A stretch of 64,000 bases of DNA from a bacterium (GCA_017559905.1 JAFYQF010000025.1:124001-188000); one strand, 5' to 3'. Shown: positions 48,501-56,424, counted from the stretch's first letter. The notes: generated from the sequence alone by a model not told the origin. A program made the numbers and translations.

Positions 48501-48600
48501 AAATAACGGAAACGCCTGCTGCAATCATTAAGGAAACAACTATCAAAAGCAACATCAATTCGACAAGCGAAAATCCGCCCAATATCCTCGTTCTATTCAT
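45502..48600 (-). CDS. giant glycine-rich pilin-like protein (1032 aa)
   Basis: Prepilin start: ILGG before FSLVELMLLLIVVSLMIAAG, Glu at +5. After the helix come MHGAYICY, then CRFVPPERASYFYVQAVAGGGGGG, shared with the two next pilin-like proteins. The long body is Gly, Ser, Tyr and Cys rich, with many paired cysteines and sections like CSCPSDTETKDYSC, then Gly-rich loops. It ends GAPGAVLIKW and uses TGA, the only TGA stop I found. An ordinary pilin is 120-200 aa, so this is a pilin-anchored adhesin-like or filament-tip protein. The Gly-rich start and G-x-V-x-I end resemble phage-tail-type Gly-rich domains. AAAGGTG precedes the ATG. Confidence 0.85.
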   Translation of the reverse strand: MNRTRILGGFSLVELMLLLIVVSLMIAAGVSVISKRHVKVPRVAMHGAYICYTKPDPTDADAPYIWHEEQYVGAGQARKVWDADLAEDKVCRFVPPERASYFYVQAVAGGGGGGHSGYDPLANREVIWSATEVISPFGITPEILKLKGISAGELQTYGGTLHAYAKGDEKYGDAGNGGDIYYIKRDADGCYAYRKWNLGLNEGGKKCENGSSASYSWSEYNCYWETKHNTTSTYEYGCSYIYDSYPYTNYTCHAHKKVYGSWSTDCNGTVNDPCSCPSDTETKDYSCSSTSAYKDGVLTSYYYKVQSRTISEDTSKCISCSYTYYNDHSCTNVSDGRPIAATCTPRYQTVTVNVEDTYSSAAFSNKPPMYYLLAEATMKGRYGGGSGRDAKQRDLIIDIYNSYDVCNYGNQASYVVNKGITGSCFLDYDCDGFTCDTTSLTAAFGDGYQKVSTASTSINDVETKLATGGANGLYPNATSKINGKTYDGIWYDLSEENGGIAAYGIICKNTYDGDCGGKTTAAGGSIGNISTGNGSYTRPTDDHDFLPQETVQTGCNITDIDFESSKSSCESNAKSMSGYVSSSFYCNKRADRSGSYLDTYYCVNKAYDGQYCMYSPTLQGSSTSQDEYWYTYVIDHAEGENGGKGKKCALSSGAGVNLEYKGRSSIVPGIHGSDKKTNTVTDYKAIFCENCGDNYGAWKGQQETWAEDGASSQGFAEIQLGGSTCNLHGTQPPTKGRGACVRFDGTEYAAYPGADYASCEHTGDHPKDGSCTGGGCGTEPPTNCSNGARVGYCLQSGGNIKPFAKYTYKFSWARNTVGYGDPGLPGEYRSMIIRSFNDNRDLLVIPGFGGKAGTQGDTTGKDGGDTMLITIDRSVEVARSNFEDAEAVEDFFNNVDAEMLFSVKGGAGGLGGLTKPVEQLPYHFDLNDPPEKGAQGELGSRPNFDLKSNVMGMVLPLDDSVLGQWLAYSGSSGNGGGSINKCWLSSWAREFEGKPVQGDVGFFTEADISSCTSQWEDVPPTDGAPGAVLIKW

Positions 48601-48613
48601 TTGCTATTCACCT

Positions 48614-48670
48614 TTATTACGTAATAATCTTATATATACTTATTATAACACTCCTGCCCATAAAATTCAA
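48614..48670 (-). promoter_or_regulatory. promoter and leader palindrome of the giant pilin-like gene
   Basis: TTGAAT (48665-48670), 17 bp, TATAAT (48642-48647) on the minus strand. The leader contains the perfect palindrome TTATTACGTAATAA (48614-48627), which could be an operator, just upstream of the ribosome site. Confidence 0.6.
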
Positions 48671-48752
48671 TTGTTTCAGCCATATTGTAAAGGTAAATTC
48701 ATACAAAAAATGGAAAATAAAAATCATTATTTTCTATCGTTCTAGACTTTGT

Positions 48753-48915
48753 TCTGTCATTCTGATGAGCGTAAGCCTTTTGTCATTCTGAAACTCGCAG
48801 AGTTGAAGAATCTCCTGCCATGTCATTCTGAAGCACAATGTGCTGAAGAATCTCCTTTTTTTTGAGATCCTTCACTTACGTTCAGAATGACAGAGGTTGG
48901 TGCAGGATGACAGGT
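48753..48915. repeat. TGTCATTCTGA-type repeat cluster, right side
   Basis: Units of the same kind as at 45112-45450. 48781-48892 is an imperfect reverse complement of 45322-45431 over about 110 bp, so the 3.3-kb segment with the giant pilin-like gene is bracketed by inverted repeats. The stretch to 48960 has no gene. Confidence 0.8.
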
Positions 48916-48960
48916 GTTCGTACGTTTTTATTTACCCCTGCCGTTCCAAATAGCAAAAAC

Positions 48961-49884
48961 TTACCAAAGAATTACAACGCCACCAGCCTTGTTCAATGCC
49001 CCTGGATTTACTGCAGCAATACCATCGTGGACATCTAATGCCTCTAAATAAGCTTCCATTTGTGAATCTTGGTTTTGTGTAGTCTCAAAAGTCAAAGTCA
49101 TTTGATATTTTACAGGATAACAATCCGCTCCAGTACAAGTCTTGATTTGTGAAACAGCATCAGTCGCAGAAAAACCTCTTTCTGTATAACCTGACAAATC
49201 CTTATATGTAATCTTACCGCCTGGTAACGTACCCATCCTATTTGTTCTAACGTATTCCAAAGGCAAAGTTGTAGATTCCATTCCGCCAGTACCATTGGAG
49301 TGGCAATAGTTTACAATAATATTCGTGCCACTTTGTGAACAAGAAAGCGAACTTCCACAAGTATACGTTACACCATCTACGGGCAACTGCTGAATCGTGC
49401 AATCCGTAACAGTAGTTGCTGACGAATTCGTTACAACAATCTGCCCGCCACCTCCCGGCACTCGACGCAATTCGGAGCCATCTACAGTCAAAACCGTATC
49501 CCCTCCACCTGCTGCTCCAGGAGTTATAGTGATAGGATCGCTAAAACTTGAATAGAATAAGCTTTCAAAAGTTCCCGCACCAGACGCTGAACCTCCACCA
49601 ATTGCATTAATCAAGAAATATTTCGCATAACGTGGCGGTCTAAATACACAACTGTTACTAGTAATTGAACGTGGACTGTTATTTTCCACATATCTTTGAG
49701 CCAACACGCCTCCATTAATATAGCACTCATATCTACCATGCCCGTCCGCTTCTTGATATGTAACGTGACGTTTAGTAAAAGCGTTTGCGCACATCGCCGT
49801 AAATACACCTACAATAAGCATACATACAGCCGCTTCCATCAATGAAAAAGCTTTTATTCTATTGTTTACCATACTTTTTACCAT
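48961..49884 (-). CDS. glycine-rich pilin-like protein
   Basis: 307 aa. Leader with NNRIKA, then FSLMEAAVCMLIVGVFTAMC (Glu +5). HGRYECYINGG, then CVFRPPRYAKYFLINAIGGG and the end KAGGVVILW define the same family as its neighbours. The start is either 49884, whose ATG overlaps the stop of the preceding gene (ATGGTAA), or the ATG at 49872; coupling favours the first. Several Cys in the middle suggest disulfides. Confidence 0.8.
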   Translation of the reverse strand: MVKSMVNNRIKAFSLMEAAVCMLIVGVFTAMCANAFTKRHVTYQEADGHGRYECYINGGVLAQRYVENNSPRSITSNSCVFRPPRYAKYFLINAIGGGSASGAGTFESLFYSSFSDPITITPGAAGGGDTVLTVDGSELRRVPGGGGQIVVTNSSATTVTDCTIQQLPVDGVTYTCGSSLSCSQSGTNIIVNYCHSNGTGGMESTTLPLEYVRTNRMGTLPGGKITYKDLSGYTERGFSATDAVSQIKTCTGADCYPVKYQMTLTFETTQNQDSQMEAYLEALDVHDGIAAVNPGALNKAGGVVILW

Positions 49885-50999
49885 AAGATTACAACCGCTC
49901 CATCTTTACCGCCCGAAGGAGTACATACCCCATCAACAGTTCCTGATTCTGGACAAACTAAAGGATCTCTACATCTCAATTCTTTTACAAAATCAGAAAC
50001 GTCAACCCAAGTTACACCACCATCCGCTGAAACTTCATAAGTCACAGATGTTGAGGCTGCTCCTGTTGCGTTGCCATAAGCTCCAGATCCGCCTGCACCA
50101 AATTTTACATCACCCATCATTGATTCCATCGGTGAGCCTAAATCAAGTTCTACGTTAGACGAAAATTCAGGTTCTCTAAAACCTACAGCGCCATTTTCCT
50201 TGATGTTACACATAGCACCCTCATTACCCAACCAAAAAGTAGTAGTACCTGTTCCAGCAGTTCCAGCTTCTCCACCTTCTGCTACAATAATTTCAGGCAT
50301 ATTAGTAGTTGTACCATTTGGGTTGTCAATCACAAAGTCTACGGTAGTTTCTGTTCCAGGTTGCCCCAAAGCGCCACCTTTACCTAAACGCATTGTAATC
50401 TCTACGTTTCTCAATCGTGGGAAAAACATAGATGCAGTCTTGCCTGGTTGACCTGATGCACTATAATTAACTTTTGCATAAGCTCCACTTATTCTTGTTT
50501 TATAAGTCTTTACTCCATCTGCAAGTTGTGGAACTTCGTTTGCCCCCTGAACATCTCTCAACCATCTCGGAAATTCGTTCGGTGAATTATATGTATGCTC
50601 TTCTGTATCTGTACCAGTAACTATACTTCCTGTTCCACTAGCAGCGCCACCGCCGCCACCTACAGCGTGCACTAAATAAAATACCGCATCCTTTGGTGGA
50701 ATAAATGTGCAAGTCCCTACTGCATTAGGACCTGTCGCTGCACCTTCCTCGTTTACAGAATACTCCATCAAGGTTCCGTTATCATAAAAACATTCGTATC
50801 TACCGTGCAAAGTACGTTTTGTCTTTACTTCTGTCTTCTTAAAATGAATCCCTGGAATACCAATCGCAATCAAAGACATAATAAGCAACACAATAATCAT
50901 TTCACCAAGTGAAAAGGCTGGGGTCTTATTATTCTCGTTATCCATAGTGCTCGCAGAAATAACCAAACTAAAGAATTTTGCTAATTCCTTATACTGCAT
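49878..50999 (-). CDS. glycine-rich pilin-like protein with long leader
   Basis: 373 aa from the ATG at 50999 (AGGAAT ahead). Earlier in-frame ATGs at 51035 and 51080 are excluded because the promoter -10 box (51034-51039) overlaps or follows them. Prepilin site NKTPA, then FSLGEMIIVLLIMSLIAIGI (Glu +5). With this start the leader is about 28 residues, longer than usual; a start at 50945 would give ten. HGRYECFYDNG, CTFIPPKDAVFYLVHAVGGG and the end DGAVVILW match its neighbours. Confidence 0.75.
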   Translation of the reverse strand: MQYKELAKFFSLVISASTMDNENNKTPAFSLGEMIIVLLIMSLIAIGIPGIHFKKTEVKTKRTLHGRYECFYDNGTLMEYSVNEEGAATGPNAVGTCTFIPPKDAVFYLVHAVGGGGGAASGTGSIVTGTDTEEHTYNSPNEFPRWLRDVQGANEVPQLADGVKTYKTRISGAYAKVNYSASGQPGKTASMFFPRLRNVEITMRLGKGGALGQPGTETTVDFVIDNPNGTTTNMPEIIVAEGGEAGTAGTGTTTFWLGNEGAMCNIKENGAVGFREPEFSSNVELDLGSPMESMMGDVKFGAGGSGAYGNATGAASTSVTYEVSADGGVTWVDVSDFVKELRCRDPLVCPESGTVDGVCTPSGGKDGAVVILW

Positions 51000-51033
51000 T
51001 CCATAATTCCTCATTCGATTAAAGTTATTCTTC

Positions 51034-51062
51034 ATTATAACATTTTCTCCAAAATAATTCAA
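51034..51062 (-). promoter_or_regulatory. promoter of the two-gene pilin-like operon
   Basis: Minus strand TTGAAT (51057-51062), 17 bp, TATAAT (51034-51039). The expected RNA start is near 51027, which decides the translation start of the gene behind it. Confidence 0.7.
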
Positions 51063-51089
51063 CCCTAAAACCATAGGCATTTAGATATA

Positions 51090-51569
51090 TTAAGGCTTTA
51101 CGCAAAGCCTTTCAAGCTTTCTTACAAAACGAACAATTTTCTTTTCTGTATCTGCCGTAATCGAATCTACCAAAATCGTCTTGCAACCTAATTTCTTGCC
51201 AAACCAAACATCAGTCAATGGTCTATCCCCTACCATTACGGCTTCCATTGGATTAACTCCGTGCTCTCTTAAAAACTTCGCACCAACTTCCGCTCTAGGT
51301 TTCTTTGCGTCAAACAATGCTGGAAAATCTGTAACAGCCTTAACTTTTTCAACATAAATAGGATTATTATTGTTCGAAATAACCGCAATGAAAAAATCTT
51401 TCCTAACCTTTTCTAACCACGCAAGAATTTCTTCAGAATATTTCGCAGACTTTGACGCCATTAAAGTACTATCCAAATCAAAAAGCATAGCCTTATATCC
51501 TTGAGATTTCAACTCATCCAAGTTGATATCATATATACTCTTTAAGTTGTAATCAGGCTTAAGAAACAT
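51090..51569 (-). CDS. YqeG-family HAD phosphatase (subclass IIIA)
   Basis: 159 aa. Motif I AMLFDLDSTLMAS (D-x-D), motif II VISNNNN, and motif III/IV KPRAEVGAKFL and MVGDRPLTDVWFGKKLG. The YqeG family is conserved in Firmicutes and cyanobacteria; the substrate is uncertain (a phosphatidylglycerophosphate phosphatase role is known for relatives). It overlaps the U32 gene by 11 bp and is coupled to it. Confidence 0.88.
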   Translation of the reverse strand: MFLKPDYNLKSIYDINLDELKSQGYKAMLFDLDSTLMASKSAKYSEEILAWLEKVRKDFFIAVISNNNNPIYVEKVKAVTDFPALFDAKKPRAEVGAKFLREHGVNPMEAVMVGDRPLTDVWFGKKLGCKTILVDSITADTEKKIVRFVRKLERLCVKP

Positions 51570-52818
51570 TCTCTTTCACTCCTATAGTACGTGCAATTGC
51601 GTATTTGTAATCTCTTGGCTCTCTGTTAAACCTTACGTAAACATCGTCGTTTGTATTGCCCAAAGGCAATTCAATACCTGCTTCGTCTTTAACAGAAACA
51701 AGTTTTGTTACAAACTGCTCATCTGGTGTGATAATTTCAACTTCATCCCCAACTAACACTTTGTTTTTTACTTTTACTGGGAAATAAACTCCCTCGTCAG
51801 TAGTCATTGGGTTCAAAGCACCTTTAAATTCGCACAAGAAATCTGCACCAGCCAAACCTTTTGAAATATCATAACTATAGCTTGTATAATTGTTATCACC
51901 TAGCGCAAACCCTGTTGTATAACCTCTGTTACCAACTTTTTGCAATTCAATGAAATATTTATGCAAATCTGCTGACGGATTTTGAAGAACCTCATCTATC
52001 GCTTGACGGTACGCTTTTGCTACAGCAGAAACATAATAAAGACTCTTTGTTCTACCCTCTACCTTGAATGAATCAACTCCAGCATCAACCAATTTGGCAA
52101 GATGTTCAACTAAACACAAATCTTTTGGACTCAAGATATGAGAGCCTCTCTCATCCTGATTGATTTCATAATATTGATCAGGACGTGTACTTTCAACAAG
52201 TTTGTAGCTCCATCTGCACGGCTGTGAACAATTCCCGTGATTTGCCTTTCTCTCTCCGTTTGTAAAATAATCACTTAACAAACATCTACCAGAAAAAGAT
52301 ACGCACTGTGAACCGTGCACAAAACTTTCCAACTCAACATCAGGTACATTTTTTCTTATCTCGGCAATATCTGCAATAGGTAGTTCCCTTGCTAGTATCA
52401 CACGAGTTGCGCCTAAATCTCGCCAGAATTTTACACTCTCATAATTCAAAGTGTTTGTCTGTGTACTCACGTGAATAGGTACATTTGGAACATTTTTTCT
52501 TAATAAATTAAAAATACCAAAATCACTAACGATAAACGCATCAGGATTTGCATCTTTAAACCTGTCCACGCATTGTTCTAATAATTTTATATCATTGTTA
52601 AATGCAAATATATTCAATGTAACATAAGCTTTAGCGCCTAACTTATGCGCCAAATCAACTGCATCTTTCAAGTTTTCTAGCGTAATAAGATTACCTTTTC
52701 TCATTGCTCGAAGACTGAAGTCTACAACGCCCAAATATACTGCATCGGCACCGTATCTAACGGCATATTCTAATTTTTCCAAGTTGCCAGCTGGCATTAA
52801 AAGTTCTACATTTTTCAT
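51559..52818 (-). CDS. U32-family peptidase/tRNA hydroxylation protein (TrhP/RlhA class)
   Basis: 419 aa. TIM-barrel start ELLMPAGNLEKLEYAVRYGADAVYLG; the family signature ESFVHGSQCVSFSGRCLLSD, followed by GNCSQPCRW, provides clustered cysteines expected to bind Fe-S. Members hydroxylate tRNA U34 or 23S rRNA C2501 rather than cleave peptides. TAATAT (52825-52830) lies 6 nt before the ATG, so the mRNA is probably leaderless. Confidence 0.9.
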   Translation of the reverse strand: MKNVELLMPAGNLEKLEYAVRYGADAVYLGVVDFSLRAMRKGNLITLENLKDAVDLAHKLGAKAYVTLNIFAFNNDIKLLEQCVDRFKDANPDAFIVSDFGIFNLLRKNVPNVPIHVSTQTNTLNYESVKFWRDLGATRVILARELPIADIAEIRKNVPDVELESFVHGSQCVSFSGRCLLSDYFTNGERKANHGNCSQPCRWSYKLVESTRPDQYYEINQDERGSHILSPKDLCLVEHLAKLVDAGVDSFKVEGRTKSLYYVSAVAKAYRQAIDEVLQNPSADLHKYFIELQKVGNRGYTTGFALGDNNYTSYSYDISKGLAGADFLCEFKGALNPMTTDEGVYFPVKVKNKVLVGDEVEIITPDEQFVTKLVSVKDEAGIELPLGNTNDDVYVRFNREPRDYKYAIARTIGVKENVS

Positions 52819-52824
52819 ACTTGG

Positions 52825-52853
52825 ATATTACCCTAAAGGATGAAAATAATCAA
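52825..52853 (-). promoter_or_regulatory. promoter giving a leaderless U32 transcript
   Basis: TTGATT (52848-52853), 17 bp, TAATAT (52825-52830) on the minus strand; the initiation codon begins 7 bases downstream of the -10 box. Confidence 0.65.
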
Positions 52854-52926
52854 CCAATCAGGTGATGATAATTTTTAGTAAATATGGAAAATAGATAATG
52901 TAAAGAGAGTTTTTGGAGAGATTATT

Positions 52927-53061
52927 ATGCACCAAATCGAAAACGCAGCTTCTACTATTAGAGAGATCTGGGGATACCAACACCCTGTAATGCACACTTG
53001 GTTTGTGTTAAGCTCTTTATCTTTGTGCTTTATGTTTGCATTCTTATTTTTTGCAGTATAA
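52927..53061 (+). CDS. 44-aa single-span membrane protein
   Basis: Starts MHQIENAASTIREIWGYQHP, then a strongly hydrophobic stretch (residues 24-44, WFVLSSLSLCFMFAFLFFAV) to the end. GGAGAG at 52914-52919 is a good ribosome site. Soluble amphipathic start plus one helix suggests a small subunit or regulator of a membrane complex. It lies just before an ABC permease gene that has its own promoter. No family recognised. Confidence 0.65.
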   Translation: MHQIENAASTIREIWGYQHPVMHTWFVLSSLSLCFMFAFLFFAV

Positions 53062-53104
53062 AACATTAAAAACAATCCTCACTTATTTATGATACAATTA
53101 CCCT

Positions 53105-53929
53105 ATGAGAAAGTTTAGGACGTTTTTGGGTTACACGCTTTTAATTGGTATAGCAATAAGTATGCTTTACCCGTTTCTTGCAATGGTAAATTTATCATTC
53201 GCACATGAGGATGCAATCTTTAGCCAAAGTTCAAAGCTAATACACAACGATTTAACAATGCAAAATTACAAAAACGTATTCACTCAAATCCCTTTGAGCA
53301 GATACTTTTTTAATAGCTTAATCGTTGCATTATTTACAACAATCGGCCAAGTCTTTTTTGCAAGCCTTGCGGGATACGCTTTTGCAAGATTGAACTTCAA
53401 ATTCAAAAACGCATTATTCTTAATCATCTTAATAACAATGCTAATCCCGCCTCAAGTAAATATAATTCCTCTGTTCTTTTTGATGAGAGAATTACATTTA
53501 ATCAACAGTTATTCAGCATTAATACTACCCGGGTTGTTTGGTGGATTTGGAATATTTATGATGCGCCAGTACTTTTTGGGTTTACCAAAAGATTTAGAGG
53601 AATCTGCAAAAATTGATGGATGCAATTTATTCGAAACATTCTTCAAAATAGCACTTCCACTAGCTCTACCTACGGTCGCAACACTAGCATTATTCACATT
53701 TGTAACATCTTGGAACAGCTTTATGTGGCCATTAATTGTTACAAACACAGAAAACATGAGAACACTTCCTGTTGGTCTTGCAATATTTAAAGGTAGTTTT
53801 AGAGAAATAACATTATGGGGTGAACTTTTAGCTTGCTCTGTTATTTGTACAATCCCTGTAATCGGAGTATTCTTAATCGGCAAAAAATATTTTATTAATG
53901 ATATTATGCAAGGCGGAGTAAAAGAATAA
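53105..53929 (+). CDS. MalG-type carbohydrate ABC transporter permease, orphan
   Basis: 274 aa with six predicted helices. The EAA loop that docks the ATPase is seen as EESAKIDGCNLFETFFKIAL. Sugar-uptake (CUT1) permease of the MalG type. Neither the MalF partner, the binding protein nor an ATPase is in the window. A TG-N-TACAAT extended -10 (TACAAT 53093-53098) lies 6 nt before the ATG, so the mRNA should be leaderless. Confidence 0.9.
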   Translation: MRKFRTFLGYTLLIGIAISMLYPFLAMVNLSFAHEDAIFSQSSKLIHNDLTMQNYKNVFTQIPLSRYFFNSLIVALFTTIGQVFFASLAGYAFARLNFKFKNALFLIILITMLIPPQVNIIPLFFLMRELHLINSYSALILPGLFGGFGIFMMRQYFLGLPKDLEESAKIDGCNLFETFFKIALPLALPTVATLALFTFVTSWNSFMWPLIVTNTENMRTLPVGLAIFKGSFREITLWGELLACSVICTIPVIGVFLIGKKYFINDIMQGGVKE

Positions 53930-53975
53930 AATTCATTAGCAAAAAAAAATATTTACGATTTTTAAAACCAACATC

Positions 53976-54797
53976 ATGAAAATAAATTCTATTAACACAA
54001 CCCCAAAACAACACCATTTTACAGGTGCATATATTCTAAAAGGTACAGGCAAATCACTTCGAAAATTTCAAGAAGAAATGGCACTACAATCATTTGTAAA
54101 TCCAAGATTCACAAACGCCATAACCTACAATCTAACTACAGTACATTCTGATAGCCAACCTTATGCAGAAATATTAGTTTGCACTGGCGAACATATTCAA
54201 AATCTTCGCAAAAAAATGATGATTGATAACATTATGCAAGAAAATAAACTCCGAAAATTTGCAAAAGATTTTCATAGTTGGTCTGAAGAAAAAAAACAAA
54301 AATGGAGAGAAGGAATACAGGAAGCAGTTAGAAGAATTCAAGAAAATGAAGTTGACAACTCCGCACCTGGCGAAAAAGCTTTAGAAAACGGAAACTCTGA
54401 TACTTTCTTAAATTGGTATTCAGCTACAATAAAAGCATCTAACGAAATGTATAATGGCATAAGCAATCTTGGGGATTTACCTTTCCCTGCCAAAATCAGA
54501 AGACTTGACGCAGATAAAGTTGCAGATGCCCTTATCGCAAATAATTTCAACATTAAAGAAGGATTTTTTAGAAATCACAAAAACCCACCTAAAGTAGAAA
54601 TTGATGATGATGCTGGAGTCACAATGCGATTCGTTAATGGGAAACTGGATAGCGTAATAAATTATCACATAATTGATAATCCTAACTTCCCAGAAGCACT
54701 AAAAGCTCTTGATTCATACTCCAAATTTAAGACAGACAAAAATGGTAAACTTATAAAAACAGGAGTATTTAGATTTGGATTCGTAAAGGACATGTAA
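53976..54797 (+). CDS. unknown protein with F-x-G signature
   Basis: 273 aa. Starts MKINSINTTPKQHHFTGAY (F15-x-G17), an exemplary signature N-terminus. The rest is a mixed helical protein: a charged helical stretch about 75-125 (Lys/Glu rich), then LGDLPFPAKIRRLDADKVAD and a C-terminal beta part with VEIDDDAGVTMRFVNGKLDS. No signal peptide or membrane segment. No catalytic motif recognised. Confidence 0.65.
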   Translation: MKINSINTTPKQHHFTGAYILKGTGKSLRKFQEEMALQSFVNPRFTNAITYNLTTVHSDSQPYAEILVCTGEHIQNLRKKMMIDNIMQENKLRKFAKDFHSWSEEKKQKWREGIQEAVRRIQENEVDNSAPGEKALENGNSDTFLNWYSATIKASNEMYNGISNLGDLPFPAKIRRLDADKVADALIANNFNIKEGFFRNHKNPPKVEIDDDAGVTMRFVNGKLDSVINYHIIDNPNFPEALKALDSYSKFKTDKNGKLIKTGVFRFGFVKDM

Positions 54798-54817
54798 AAA
54801 CACGCCCTTTTAATTTG

Positions 54818-56017
54818 CTAAATATTTTGCGAATTCAAAATAAATTCAACATCTTTATCGCCACGTCCTGAAAGATTAACTAGGAACTTTTTACCTTGAA
54901 AATCTTTTGCCATTTTTATTGCCATCGCAACAGCATGAGAACTTTCTAACGCTGGAATTATGCCCTCTAACCTTGACAATTCAAAGAACGCATCCACTGC
55001 TTCCTTATCTGTTACTGTCTTATAATCAACTCTACCAATTGATTTTAAATGGCAATGTTTTGGTCCTACTCCCGGATAATCAAGTCCACTCGCGATTGAA
55101 TAAGCATCTGCAATTTCGCCTTTTTCATCTTGTAAAAGCAAACATTTGAACCCGTGCAAAACACCTTCCTTACCATAAGTTAAACTTGCAGCATTTTCAC
55201 CGAGCTTTTCACCTTTTCCCATTGGTTCAACTCCAACTAATTTAACACTTTCATCTTTTAAAAATCCGTTGAACATTCCAATCGAATTTGAACCACCACC
55301 AACACAAGCTAGCACATAATCAGGCAATTCTCCCGTTTCACTCAAAAATTGTCCTCTAGCTTCTTTTCCAATTATTGATTGAAAATATTCTATAATCATT
55401 GGAAAAGGATGAGGCCCAACTACAGAACCAATCGCATAGATTGCGTCATTATACTCTCTTGAATAAGCTGCAAAAGACGCATCAACCGCCTCTTTTAAAG
55501 TTTTTGAACCTGCAGTTACTGGAATAATATTTGCCCCAAGAATTTTCATCTTATCAACATTTGATTTTTCTTTTTTGATATCAACTTCGCCCATATAGAT
55601 ATCACATTCCAAGCCCATCAAGGCGGCAGCCGTTGCCGTCGCAACTCCGTGCTGACCAGCTCCGGTTTCTGCAATAATCTTTTTCTTACCTAATTTTTTC
55701 GCAAGCAGAGCTTCTCCTAATGCGTGATTAATTTTGTGCGCCCCAGTATGGTTTAAATCTTCCCTTTTTAAATAAATATCACACCCGTATTTTTTAGAAA
55801 GATTTCTAGCAAAATAAATTGGACTTGGGCGTCCCACATAATTCTTTAACAAATAATTTAATTCAGCATTAAAATCTTTATCATCTTTTATAGCCAAAAA
55901 CGCTTCATATATCTTTTTAAACTCTGCCTTTAGATTTTCATCTTCAACGTATTGACCGCCAAACTCCCCAAAAAAACCATCCTTTGTAGGCAATTCGCTA
56001 TTTAAAATATTATTCAT
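54818..56017 (-). CDS. trpB: tryptophan synthase beta chain
   Basis: 399 aa from ATG 56017 with AAAGGAG in front, inside the trpR 3' end. [13 protein letters not shown], the PLP lysine in [31 protein letters not shown] and the Gly/Ser phosphate loop [12 protein letters not shown] are intact. It makes tryptophan from indole and serine. No trpA or other trp gene lies in the window, and its neighbour is a TrpR-type repressor, as in the trpRBA arrangement of Chlamydia. Confidence 0.95.
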   Translation of the reverse strand: MNNILNSELPTKDGFFGEFGGQYVEDENLKAEFKKIYEAFLAIKDDKDFNAELNYLLKNYVGRPSPIYFARNLSKKYGCDIYLKREDLNHTGAHKINHALGEALLAKKLGKKKIIAETGAGQHGVATATAAALMGLECDIYMGEVDIKKEKSNVDKMKILGANIIPVTAGSKTLKEAVDASFAAYSREYNDAIYAIGSVVGPHPFPMIIEYFQSIIGKEARGQFLSETGELPDYVLACVGGGSNSIGMFNGFLKDESVKLVGVEPMGKGEKLGENAASLTYGKEGVLHGFKCLLLQDEKGEIADAYSIASGLDYPGVGPKHCHLKSIGRVDYKTVTDKEAVDAFFELSRLEGIIPALESSHAVAMAIKMAKDFQGKKFLVNLSGRGDKDVEFILNSQNI

Positions 56018-56022
56018 AATTA

Positions 56023-56286
56023 TTATTTCTCCTTTATCAAATATCTTGCTGTAATTGAATTTTTGTTTTTTAAAAGTTTTGAGCCTCTTGTTATCTTGCA
56101 AAGACTAACTCCCAAATCTTTTGCAATATCACGTTGACTCATTCCATCTTTTAGTAAATTCAAAATACGCCATCGTTTTGACAAAGTTTCAATTTCTGAT
56201 GATGTTAATATCTCATCCAAAAATTGTTCAACCTCTGCTGAAGTTTTTAATTCTGACAAAATCTGCGATATCTCTTTTATAGACAT
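56023..56286 (-). CDS. trpR: TrpR/YerC-family repressor
   Basis: 87 aa from ATG 56286 (GGTGGA in front; the longer frame to 56349 would run through the promoter and operators). The TrpR fold is recognised by [20 protein letters not shown] and the helix-turn-helix [20 protein letters not shown]. It is expected to bind tryptophan or an analogue and to repress its own operon. Two palindromic operators lie in front, and trpB begins 5 bp behind. Confidence 0.88.
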   Translation of the reverse strand: MSIKEISQILSELKTSAEVEQFLDEILTSSEIETLSKRWRILNLLKDGMSQRDIAKDLGVSLCKITRGSKLLKNKNSITARYLIKEK

Positions 56287-56302
56287 TTTTATAATTCCAC
56301 CT

Positions 56303-56356
56303 GTTTCTATCAATAGTAACATTATAAACGCAAATATTGTTTCTGTCAACAGTAAC
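56303..56356 (-). promoter_or_regulatory. trpR-trpB promoter with two operators
   Basis: Minus-strand promoter TTGACA (56344-56349), 17 bp, TATAAT (56321-56326): exact consensus. Two 18-bp dyads of the form GTT-w-CT-r-T-N2-A-y-AG-w-AAC lie at 56339-56356 (covering the -35) and 56303-56320 (touching the -10), 36 bp apart centre to centre. A repressor binding both would block the polymerase fully. Confidence 0.85.
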
Positions 56357-56366
56357 AGTAAATATT

Positions 56367-56395
56367 TTGCATTTTGTTCATCTCCGTAATAAAAT
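56367..56395 (+). promoter_or_regulatory. promoter of ldpA
   Basis: TTGCAT (56367-56372), 17 bp, TAAAAT (56390-56395), lying just outside the trp operators. Confidence 0.5.
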
Positions 56396-56424
56396 GCACC
56401 TAAAAGTAAAAGAAAGAGTTAATT

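Noticed and set aside
45112-48915. The repeats as ends of a transposon
   Set aside because: No transposase, no target-site duplication seen, and the units are the short dispersed palindromic type that also occur several times inside one arm.
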